From positions 27,723 to 91,722 of the forward strand of contig NZ_JACOGK010000008.1 of assembly GCF_014269395.1 (NCBI RefSeq): a stretch of 64,000 nt of DNA, written 5' to 3'. Under the pieces are notes generated by a model, which was not told where the DNA came from, made no database searches, and saw only the letters and a program-made list of their open reading frames with translations. Position numbers and translations under genes: made by a program. Positions 55,509 through 63,829 of this stretch are shown here, in pieces (position 1 is the first letter of the stretch; each line of letters starts with the position of its first letter). Source of the stretch: Megasphaera hominis (GTDB taxonomy: Bacteria; Bacillota; Negativicutes; Veillonellales; Megasphaeraceae).

Positions 55509-56482
55509 ATGGGGAGCACAGGCACGAAGAAGAGCCGCATGCTGGAAATTTTTTCCGTGTCATGAAGGGCGAAAATGTATCAGTAAAAAAATTGGCCGAT
55601 GAATACGGCGTATCATCAAAAAGTATTTCCCGCGACATTGGGGAAATTAAAACATTCTTATACGACCATCGCGATCTCGTAGACAATACGGAATTGAAAT
55701 ACGCTGCGAGCTCGAAATCGTATTATCTGGAATTTGAAAATTTCCTCCTGAGCAAGGAACTCATTGCCGTCATCAAAATGATGATCGGCTGCCGGGCCTT
55801 TAGCAAAATGGAACTCTTGGACATTGTGGATAAACTGAAAAACTTCACATCCCGCCACGACAGAACCATGCTCGACCAGATCATTGCCAAGGAAATGTAC
55901 CACTACAACGAAGTCAACAGCGACTGCAAGAGCGTCATTGACCACATTTGGACCCTGACGCGCTGCATTTACGAACGGATCGAAATAACCCTCACGTACT
56001 ATAAGGCCTCGCGTGACCTGGTAGAACGGCGCATCATGCCTGTAGCCATCACCTTTTCGGACTATTATTTTTACCTCATTGCCTATCGCTGCGACACCCT
56101 GGACTGGGTGCCCCTGTACTACCGCGTCGACCGCATTGCCGGCATCGTAGAACACAGGAAACACTTCGTCCTCGATAAGGAACACGACTTTGACGAAGGC
56201 GAACTGCGCGAAAAAATCCAGTTCATGTTCTCCGGCAAATACAGAAAAATCAAATTCTCTTACACAGGCAGCTCCGTTCAGGCCATCCTGGACAAAATCC
56301 CGACGGCCAAAATCATCGAGAAAAAAGGCGACACAAAGATCATCGAAGCCGAAACCTACGGCATCGGCATCAACATGTTTCTCCTTTCCCAGGGCAGCCG
56401 CGTAACCGCCCTGGAACCGCCGGAATTTGTCGAAGAAATGAAGGAAGAAATCAAGAAAATGCAGGCACAATACGAAGAATAA
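55509..56482 (+). pseudogene. WYL-domain transcriptional regulator with a frameshift in a T6 tract
   Basis: ATG 55509 (GGAAGGAG upstream) reads KKSRMLEIFSVS and stops at 55563-55565. One additional T in the run at 55549-55554 would join it to the long frame as KKSRMLEIFFRVMKGENVSVKKLADEYG, a complete DeoR-type helix-turn-helix. The long frame, 55562-56482 (306 residues), starts ATG at an ATGA stop/start overlap and has the rest of the HTH (VSSKSISRDI), then the WYL domain (~130-220, YRCDTLDWVPLYYRVDRI) and the WCX C-terminal part. It may be a pseudogene, a coupled restart or a slippage-controlled gene. WYL regulators are common near CRISPR and phage-defence genes. Confidence 0.75.
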
Positions 56483-56510
56483 ACACCAAAACAGGTCTAT
56501 CCCTCTACTT

Positions 56511-56556
56511 GCACACAAAAAGGCGCACGCATAGTGACGTGCGCCTTTTTGTGTGC
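56511..56556 (+). terminator. Strong 19-bp terminator hairpin
   Basis: Positions 56511-56529 pair perfectly with 56538-56556 around an 8-base loop; A5 and T5 tracts lie within the stem, so it may act in both directions. It ends the WYL gene. Confidence 0.85.
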
Positions 56557-56568
56557 AAAGAAAGATTT

Positions 56569-57066
56569 GGGCCTAGTCCAAACTTTGTGGCCTTTCCCTG
56601 TGGTCACGCTGTTTACAATTTTGTGGTTGACCTAGACCCAGTTTGTGGTCAAAAGGCCTTGTCATTTATTGTCAAAGCCTTTTGGATTAAAAGCATACGT
56701 GTCTTTTTTAGTTAGACCGTGTAAATACGATTTCTTGTTTTCAGTTGGAAAGCATGGTACAGAATTCATCGTATTCACGAATCTGTAAATCAGCGCCTGT
56801 TCGTTACCATACGGGCAGGCGCAATGAGCGTCAACAAGACGGATTTCAATGATCATGGCGTCGGATTGGCTGAATGCAAGTAATTCTTGAATTTGTTCGG
56901 ATTTCTCCTTCTTGGAAATGAATGGGTGATACTTTCATCCTAAGGAGAAATTTTTTTATTGCAAGGGACCGGACCACAACGTGTGAACAGTGAAACTACA
57001 AGGTGTGACCAGGATGACCGCATAAAATGGACTAGAAAAAGAGACCACAAAAGCTGGACTAATACC
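56569..57066 (-). mobile_element. Internally deleted copy of the ISL3-type element
   Basis: Both ends match the element at 7747-9398: left GGCCTAGTCCAAACTTTGTGG, right ACCACAAAAGCTGGACTA. The iterated TTGTGGT sites remain at 56582-56650 and 56973-57050. The transposase is reduced to a chimaeric frame (complement 56662-56856) in which MIIEIRLVDAHCACPYG from the zinc ribbon is joined to C-terminal pieces ending KKDTYAF; the start codon region and ~1.1 kb are lost. It cannot make transposase but may be mobilised by the intact copy. Confidence 0.85.
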
Positions 57067-57420
57067 AAAAAATATGCGTTTTAACATACATGAAACGATG
57101 GCTTTCCCCGCAAAGCGGAGAGAGTACCCGATTTTCGGGGGAGAGAGGCCCAAGAAAGAAATATCAAAATTTGTATATCCCTCCACACAGCAAACAAGAA
57201 CCCGCCGCTCTACTGCCAACTAAATCAGGTCAGTTATATTTAAATATACGAGACGATGGCTTTCCCAGAGGGGAAAGTGGCCGCGAAGCGGTCAATAGAG
57301 GGATTACATAAATTTTTAGCAAACCACCACTTTCCAGCCCAAACTGCCAACTAAATCAGGTCAGTTTTACTTGAAAAACACCCAATAGACCGCAACACAA
57401 TACGACACCAGAAGAAAACC
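57067..57420. repeat. Repeat-rich, gene-free stretch before the CRISPR array
   Basis: No supported gene. A 24-base direct repeat beginning ACTGCCAACTAAATCAGG lies at 57214-57237 and 57343-57366. ACGATGGCTTTCCC occurs at ~57095 and ~57252, each followed by GC-rich hairpins. The GGTCAGTT part recurs many times farther on in the CRISPR region. Confidence 0.55.
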
Positions 57421-57461
57421 AAAAAAGCCCTCAAACTCAACAAGAGTTTGAGGGCTTTTTT
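57421..57461. terminator. 18-bp hairpin before the CRISPR array
   Basis: AAAAAAGCCCTCAAACTC and GAGTTTGAGGGCTTTTTT pair perfectly around AACAA. It lies ~90 bases before the first CRISPR repeat and could end transcription from either side. Confidence 0.8.
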
Positions 57462-57806
57462 GCTATACAAATAAAAAATCCGTTCCATCACGGAACTGAT
57501 GCTTAGAAACGTCAATAATCCCATCCTCAAATGGTGCATAGCCAACGTAGCGTTTCCGTCCCCTTACGGGGATAAGATTTAGAAACCTGGAAACAGTACA
57601 AAAAGCGGTACTTAACACACAAACGAAAGTGTTTCCGTCCCCTCGCGGGGATAAGATTTAGAAACTGTTACACTTCAATGCAAACAACGAAAAAATCACT
57701 AAAGACAGTTTCCGTCCCCTTACGGGGATAATGTTTAGAAACTGGGTACAGGCATTAGTAGCATCGGCAGTAGCCCAAGCTAAAAAGTTTCCGTCCCCTT
57801 ACGGGG

Positions 57807-57997
57807 CGCAATACGCAATACGCAATACGCAATACCCCTGTGCGGGTATTGCGGCCGTATTACTAGCTAATTGAAGGAAATTCAATTAGCTAGCCAACGT
57901 GGGTATTGCGGCCGTACTACTAACTAATTGAAGAAAATTCAATTAGTTAGCCAATGTGGGTATCGCGGTTCATGCGGCCGCAAAAAGGACGCATGAA
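57807..57997. mobile_element. 191-bp hairpin-rich insertion inside a CRISPR repeat
   Basis: It splits repeat 4 into GTTTCCGTCCCCTTACGGGG (57787-57806) and GGGGATAAATTGTAGAAAC (57998-58016); GGGG is present at both junctions, as a 4-bp duplication or by chance. Inside are four CGCAATA units, a CGCAATACCC/GGGTATTGCG hairpin, two tandem 57-bp units (57844-57900 and 57901-57957) and a partial third. Each full unit holds a 13-bp perfect hairpin. There is no open frame. It may be a small palindromic (MITE- or REP-like) element. Confidence 0.7.
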
Positions 57998-58400
57998 GGG
58001 GATAAATTGTAGAAACGAAAGAAATAGAGGACGCCGAAAAAGCGGGCGAAAGAGTACAGTTTCCGTCCCCTTACGGGGATAAATTGTAGAAACAATACAG
58101 TTGGGGCGGTTGTTCCCTTATCTATAATGGAGACATGTTTCCGTCCCCTTACGGGGATAATGTTTAGAAACGACCTTGATAACTTCAGAAGCATGCACGC
58201 TCATGTAGTAAGAGTGTTTCCGTCCCCTTACGGGGATAATGTTTAGAAACTTACACAGGAAGAAGCCATCCGGCACCTGTACAATTACAGGTTTCCGTCC
58301 CCTTACGGGGATAATGTTTAGAAATCTGTGTAGATGATGTCATCAAAAGATACTTCACGGGGCCGGTTTCCGTCCCCTTACGGGGATAATGTTTAGAAAC

Positions 58401-58813
58401 CTATCTCCCAGAACCCGCATTCCCATGCGGCTGAAACGACCAAAATCGGCGCTGATTGAAAAATCTGTCATGACAGGACTTTATTTTTTAAAGAAAATGC
58501 CCATCAAGCCAGTCACCATGCGGGCCGGCGCAGATTTGGCTCTATCTGTACTTAGTATAACGGAAAGCTAGAGAATCTTCAAGTCATATATAGCCAGGGA
58601 TTAGGACGAGTGGTTTTTCATTGGCTCGTATAATGCTGCCGGTTTATGTGGGTCAGTTTTACTCGAAAAAGCGGGTCAATTCAGAACGTAAAAAATCCGT
58701 TTTTCATAAAAATTAACACTGAATTTTGGGCCAGTAAGTGGCCCAGTTTTACATGACAATCAACACACCGACAAAAGCCCCGAACCGGACGATCAATCCA
58801 GCTCGGGGCTTTC
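58401..58813 (+). repeat. 413-bp unit in a spacer position, copy A
   Basis: It lies exactly between repeats 9 and 10. It contains a ~53-codon frame (through MRLKRPKSALIEKSVMTG to ...SITES, stop at 58569-58571), which in this copy can start at an ATG inside the CRISPR repeat, then GGGTCAGTTTTACTCG and GGGTCAATTC motifs, then a hairpin (AGCCCCGA/TCGGGGCT, 58776-58810) directly before the next repeat. Its function is not recognised; see copies B and C. Confidence 0.75.
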
Positions 58814-59157
58814 ATTTCCGTCCCCTTACGGGGATAAATTGTAGAAACACGACGTAGTTTTTGAAAATCAGTTTCAGAATTTCAGTATGTTTCCGTCCCC
58901 TTACGGGGATTCAGTTTAGAAACAATTCGGCAACTACAAATATCGTTCGTGTGACGATATTCTGGAAGCGTTTCCGTCCCCTTACGGGGATTCAGTTTAG
59001 AAACAGTGATTAGAATGACACAAGTAACAACAAGCACAGGGAAAAAAGTGTTTCCGTCCCCTTACGGGGATTCAGTTTAGAAAAAAAGTTTGGCGAACCG
59101 TTTGTAATTGACGTAGACGGCGGTTTCCGTCCCCTTACGGGGATTCAGTTTAGAAAC

Positions 59158-59575
59158 CTATCTCCCAGAACCCGCATTCTCATGCGGCTGAAACGACCAA
59201 AATCGGCGCTGATTGAAAAAACTGTCATGACAGGATTTTATTTTTTAAAGAAAATGCCTATCAAGCCAGCCACCATGCGGGCCGGCGCAGAATTGGCTCT
59301 ATTTGTACTTAGTATAACGGAAAGCTAGAGAATCTGCAAGATGTATATATAACCTATTATATTGCCTGGGATTAGGACCAGTGATGTTTTCATTGGCCCG
59401 CTTTAGGTGGGTCAGTTTTACTCGAAAAAGCGGGTCAATTCAGAACGTAAAAAACGTTTTTCATAAAAATTAACACTGAATATTAGGCCAGCAAGTAGCC
59501 CAGTTTTACATGACAATCAACAACAAACACCGACAAAAGCCCCGAACCGGACAATCAATCCAGCTCGGGACTTTC
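59158..59575 (+). repeat. 418-bp unit in a spacer position, copy B
   Basis: It lies exactly between repeats 14 and 15 and is nearly the same as copy A along its length, with the same frame open to TAG 59326-59328, the GGGTCA motifs and the hairpin before repeat 15. Differences include substitutions and small indels after the frame. Confidence 0.75.
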
Positions 59576-59765
59576 ATTTCCGTCCCCTTACGGGGATAAA
59601 TTGTAGAAACAGGTTGAAAACTTACCTGAACCGACGACGGGAACGTATTAGTTTCCGTCCCCTTACGGGGCTAAATTGTAGAAACTGAACAGTGAATTGA
59701 TGAAACTACTGAAAGAGTACAGGAATTTTTATTTCCGTTCCCTTACGGGGATAAATTGTAGAAAC

Positions 59766-60120
59766 CTGTCCCTGCCAACCCGCATTCTCATGCGGCTGAA
59801 ACGACCAAAATCGGCGCTGATTGAAAATTCTGTCATGACAGGACTTTATTTTTTAAAGAAAATGCCCGTCAAGCCAGCCACCATGCAGGCCGGCGCAGAT
59901 TTGGCTCTATCTGTAATTAGTATAACGGAAAGCTAGGAGATCCGCAAGACATTTATATTACCTATTATATAGAGCCTGGGATTGGGACCAGCGGTGTTTT
60001 CATTGGCCCGCTTTAGGTGGGTCAATTTTACTCGAAAAAGCGGGTCAATTCAGAACGTAAAAAATCCGTTTTTCATAAAAATTAACACTGAATATTAGGC
60101 CAGCAAGTGGCCTGGTTTTA
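59766..60120 (+). repeat. Unit copy C, truncated, at the array end
   Basis: It follows the last repeat (59731-59765, itself degenerate: ATTTCCGTTCCC). Similarity to A and B runs to about 60120, where it diverges before the hairpin, and no CRISPR repeat follows. The frame is open here as well to TAG 59934-59936. This looks like the original array boundary or the break point of a duplication. Confidence 0.7.
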
Positions 60121-60486
60121 GCAACATATAGCTTAGATGCCTGAAAAGCAAACGCGGGACGAATTATTCGTTAGGCTATGTCAGATTAGTATGGCTTAAG
60201 TATTCACTTTTCTATTTACAATATGCTATAATAAAGGAAACAAACGTGTGATAAACGATGCGTATGTACGAAAATGAGTAAGGAGGCGTAATCAATCAAA
60301 ATCGACTTAAACAGATTCCTGGCAATTGCAATCAAACATAAAATGCACAGACCCATTACGTTGCCTCTGAAACAAGGCTTTTAGCATGGTAAGCCTCAAG
60401 GATGAGGACAAAAATAAGTTCGGTAAAAACCGGTTCGTGCTACATAGGCTGCGAGCTGAGCAAATATGTGTATTCTTTTTGAGGCC
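60121..60486 (+). promoter_or_regulatory. Probable leader of the type I-C-like mini-array
   Basis: No gene. TATAAT at 60227-60232 with TTCACT 18 bases upstream could be the leader promoter. The direction is inferred from the last repeat of the array, which is the degenerate one, so the leader should be on the left. Confidence 0.45.
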
Positions 60487-60718
60487 GTCACATCCTTCGT
60501 GGATGTGTGGATTGAAATCAGATTTGCACGCTCAAGCAGAGCAGCAGCGACGTAGTCACATCCTTCGTGGATGTGTGGATTGAAATGATGAAGTAGCCGG
60601 TATCAAGTTCAAGGATAACGTCACATTCTTCATGGATGTGTGGATTGAAATTTTTCACTGTTGTAGTACTGATAGAGCCAGCCGATGTCACATCCTTCGC
60701 GGATGTGTGGATTGGAAC
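60487..60718 (+). CRISPR. Type I-C-like CRISPR mini-array, four repeats
   Basis: 32-nt repeats at 60487-60518, 60555-60586, 60620-60651 and 60687-60718. They read GTCACATCC-TTCG-TGGATGTG-TGGATTGAAAT with small changes in the third, and the fourth ends TTGGAAC. Spacers are 36, 33 and 35 nt, the normal I-C range. Relative to the canonical repeat at 7407, both arms changed together (GTCGC to GTCAC; GTGCG to ATGTG), so the hairpin is kept. No cas genes lie in the window. Confidence 0.88.
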
Positions 60719-61271
60719 AAAGAAATAGCCAACAAGTTCCGGCGTATCACTGTTTGGCTGAGGTGGGTCAAATCAGGTCGTAAAAATGGGTCAGTTTTGC
60801 TCGAAAATTTCATATCATTGGTGACAAATACCCGAACCTGACGATTATGTCTGGTTCGGGTATTCTTCTGTCCCATTATGGTTCGTGCGGCCGTATGAAG
60901 GGAAAACATGCCAGCCTGTATACCCATGTGATCATACAACAGAATAGGCATAAAATTACTGCGTAAAAAAATAAGAAGCACCCAGACCTATGAACAATGA
61001 GTTTAGCAATTTAATTTTATGACTGTAAAAGGACAATCATATGTCTATGAGAAAGAAATGAGATAAGAAAAGGTTGTATGAAATATTTTGATAGCAAAAC
61101 AAAGGGGATTGTATAAATTTGAAAGAATAGAGGTTTATATCTATTTTAATGAAATAATAAATTGAAGGCCTCATAGCTTTATGATAAACTTAAACTAATA
61201 CGTACGCTTAGATACAGTATAAGCGCGAAAAGCACTGATAAATATACTAATAGAATGGTGAGGAAATTGAC
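60719..61271. other. Gene-free stretch between CRISPR and hsdM
   Basis: Contains GTGGGTCAAATC and GGGTCAGTTTTGCTCG (60764-60800), related to the units in the CRISPR array, then a hairpin AATACCCGAACC/GGTTCGGGTATT (~60827-60863) and a TTCGTGCGGCCGTATGAA segment like one in the 191-bp insertion. From ~60900 on it is AT-rich with no supported gene. Confidence 0.55.
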
Positions 61272-63827
61272 ATGAACAAACAAGCATTAGCGGCAAAAAT
61301 TTGGGAATCAGCGAACCGTATGCGCTCGAAGATTGAAGCGAATGAATATAAGGATTATATCCTGGGCTTTATTTTTTATAAATTCCTTTCAGATAACGAA
61401 GTGCGCTACTTGAAAGACACCGACTGGACCGACGAATACTTACCGGAATTGACAGAAGAAGACGACGAAACGGTAAAAAGCGTACAGCAAAATATCGGCT
61501 ATTTCATCAGCTACGATAATCTCTTTTCGACGTGGATTCAAAAAGGCGCCGATTTTTCTGCTGGTGATGTCACCGATGCCTTATCTGCCTTCGATCGCTT
61601 GATCAATCCTGCGCATGAAAAAGTCTTTTCGGGAATTTTTACTACACTGCAAACAGGCTTATCCAAGCTGGGTGAAACATCGGATGCCAAGACAAAGGCC
61701 ATTCGAGGCCTGATCGATTTGATTAAGGATATCCCCATGAATGGCAAACAGGATTACGACGTCCTGGGCTTTATTTACGAATACCTGCTCAGCAACTTTG
61801 CGGCGAATGCCGGTAAAAAGGCCGGTGAATTCTACACACCTCACGAAGTGTCCCTGCTCATGTCAGAAATCGTCGCCAATCACTTGCAAAATAGAAAACA
61901 AATTGAAATATATGACCCGACGAGCGGTTCCGGGTCGCTCCTCATCAATATCGGGCGCTGTGCTGCCAAATATATTGGTGGTGAAAACCGCATTAAATAC
62001 TATGCGCAGGAGTATAAGGAAAATACGTACAACCTGACGCGAATGAACCTGGTTATGCGCGGGATTTTGCCGGATAACATCGTCACCCGTAATGGTGATA
62101 CGCTGGAAGACGACTGGCCGTATTTTGAAGAGCATGATCGTGAAAATACATATGAACGGTTATATGTAGATGCCGTCGTTTCTAATCCGCCTTATTCCCA
62201 GGTCTGGGATCCGACTGACAAGGAATCAGATCCCCGTTTTGCCCGGTTTGGCGTAGCCCCAAAGAGCAAGGCCGACTATGCCTTCTTACTCCATGATCTG
62301 TATCATCTGAAGAGCGACGGCATCATGGCTATCGTCCTGCCGCATGGCGTCTTATTCCGTGGCGGTGAAGAAGGCACCATTCGTAAAAACCTCATTGAAC
62401 AGAACCATATCGATACGATTATCGGCCTTCCTGCCAATATTTTCTTTGGCACAGGCATCCCGACAATTATCATGATCCTAAAACAAAAGCGGGATAATAC
62501 GGATGTGCTCATCATCGACGCCTCCAAGGGCTTTGCCAAGGAAGGCAAGAACAATACGCTGCGTGCCTGCGATATCAAAAAAATCGTCGACGTCGTCGTA
62601 GCACGGCAGACAGTAGATCGTTTCTCCAAAGTCGTCAGCCGCGATGAAATCCGTGATAATGACTATAACCTCAATATTCCCCGCTACGTCGATACGGCGG
62701 AAAAGGCTGAAAGCTGGGACATCTACGCATCCATGTTCGGCGGTATCCCCGAAAAAGAGCTCCATGAGTATCAGGCATACTGGCAAGCTTTCCCGACACT
62801 GAAAGACGCCCTCTTTGCCACGGAAAATGGCGTCTACTATAGCCAGGCCGTACCGGATTTACAGCAGGCCGTATTCCAAAATGCTGATGTCATGGCTTAT
62901 CAAAAACATTATCGTCAACAGCTTGACGCGTATGAAACCTTCCTCACATCTGAACTGCTGGGTAAAATGGGAACCCTGCCTATCGCCCAAGAAGAGGATA
63001 TCCTGAGCACGGCCTTATTCCAGCAGCTCCAGGGCACGCCCATTATCGACCAATACAGTGCCTACCAATATTTGCATGATGACTGGAATCAGATTGCCAA
63101 CGACCTGGAAATCATCCAAACCGAAGGCGTCGGCGCCTTGAAAAAAGTCGATCCCCATTATGTACTCAAGAAGCAAAGGGGAAAAGATGTAGAAATACAG
63201 GACGGCTGGATAGGCCATATCTTGCCCTTTACCCTCGTGCAGGAAGCCATTCTTCCCCATGCGGTACAAGCACTGCAGGAAAAGAATAACTGCCTGAATG
63301 AAATTTCCTCGGAAATAGAAGCCTTGTTTGATGAACTGGACGAAGATGCCAAAGAAAAGAATTTCGTCAACCAAGAAAAGACGGCCTTTGTTTTTTCCGA
63401 GGTCGATAAAACATTGAAAGCCAAAGCAGTCGTGCCCGAAACACTAGATATTTTAAAACAGGTCAAGATATTGAACAGCGAAGAAAAATCCTTGAAACGG
63501 GATATCAAAGACGAAGAACAGCAATTGCACGCGCTGACGAAGGAAACGATTGAATCGTTATCCGACGACGAAGCCATGCAGCTCATCAAACAAAAATGGA
63601 TAGATTCCCTCATTCAGGACTTGCAACAGATGCAAACCGAATTGTTGCATAACTTCGTCAAACAGATGGAAAGCCTCTGCCAGAAATATGAAATTACCTT
63701 CTCGGCCTTGGAAGACCAGATTCGTGACACGGAAAACGAACTGAAAGGTATGCTGGACGACCTGACAGGCAACGAATTTGATATGAAAGGCATCGCAGAA
63801 TTAAAAAAACTGCTTGGAGGTGAATAA
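61272..63827 (+). CDS. hsdM: Type I restriction-modification methyltransferase subunit HsdM
   Basis: An 851-residue N6-adenine methyltransferase subunit. Residues ~1-150 are the HsdM N-terminal helical domain (LAAKIWESANRMRSKIEANEYKDYILGFIFYKFL), the SAM site is DPTSGSGSLL (~217), and the catalytic motif IV is NPPYSQVW (~299). The C-terminal ~300 residues are charged and partly coiled coil, making it longer than the ~530-residue E. coli type. The start has GAGGAAATTG upstream. hsdS begins two bases after the stop; hsdR is presumably beyond the window. Confidence 0.95.
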   Translation: MNKQALAAKIWESANRMRSKIEANEYKDYILGFIFYKFLSDNEVRYLKDTDWTDEYLPELTEEDDETVKSVQQNIGYFISYDNLFSTWIQKGADFSAGDVTDALSAFDRLINPAHEKVFSGIFTTLQTGLSKLGETSDAKTKAIRGLIDLIKDIPMNGKQDYDVLGFIYEYLLSNFAANAGKKAGEFYTPHEVSLLMSEIVANHLQNRKQIEIYDPTSGSGSLLINIGRCAAKYIGGENRIKYYAQEYKENTYNLTRMNLVMRGILPDNIVTRNGDTLEDDWPYFEEHDRENTYERLYVDAVVSNPPYSQVWDPTDKESDPRFARFGVAPKSKADYAFLLHDLYHLKSDGIMAIVLPHGVLFRGGEEGTIRKNLIEQNHIDTIIGLPANIFFGTGIPTIIMILKQKRDNTDVLIIDASKGFAKEGKNNTLRACDIKKIVDVVVARQTVDRFSKVVSRDEIRDNDYNLNIPRYVDTAEKAESWDIYASMFGGIPEKELHEYQAYWQAFPTLKDALFATENGVYYSQAVPDLQQAVFQNADVMAYQKHYRQQLDAYETFLTSELLGKMGTLPIAQEEDILSTALFQQLQGTPIIDQYSAYQYLHDDWNQIANDLEIIQTEGVGALKKVDPHYVLKKQRGKDVEIQDGWIGHILPFTLVQEAILPHAVQALQEKNNCLNEISSEIEALFDELDEDAKEKNFVNQEKTAFVFSEVDKTLKAKAVVPETLDILKQVKILNSEEKSLKRDIKDEEQQLHALTKETIESLSDDEAMQLIKQKWIDSLIQDLQQMQTELLHNFVKQMESLCQKYEITFSALEDQIRDTENELKGMLDDLTGNEFDMKGIAELKKLLGGE

Positions 63828-63829
63828 TC

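Larger units (their letters stand above)
57552..59765 (+). CRISPR. CRISPR array, 35-nt repeats, 17 copies, interrupted
   Basis: Repeats start GTTTCCGTCCCCTTACGGGG (CCCC-TTA-CGGGG hairpin) and end AGAAAC. Repeat starts: 57552, 57631, 57708, 57787 (split), 58059, 58137, 58216, 58291, 58366, 58814, 58889, 58970, 59050, 59123, 59576, 59651, 59731. Normal spacers are 38-46 nt, which fits type III or a Cas6-dependent type I system better than I-C. The ten bases before AGAAAC vary in four forms (see findings). Repeat 4 is split by an insertion, and two spacer positions hold ~415-nt units. No cas gene lies in the window, so the type is open. Strand is set by the repeat's 3' AGAAAC handle. Confidence 0.93.

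Noticed and set aside
57806..58001. GGGG at both insertion junctions as proof of transposition
   Set aside because: GGGG is also part of the CRISPR repeat hairpin and only four bases long, so a true target duplication cannot be claimed.
57970..58194. Minus-strand frame with repeated IPVRGRK
   Set aside because: The repeated peptide is just the CRISPR repeat read backwards; it crosses spacers.
60386..60841. Two short frames over the I-C mini-array
   Set aside because: They read through CRISPR repeats (HILRGCVD) and have no ribosome site.
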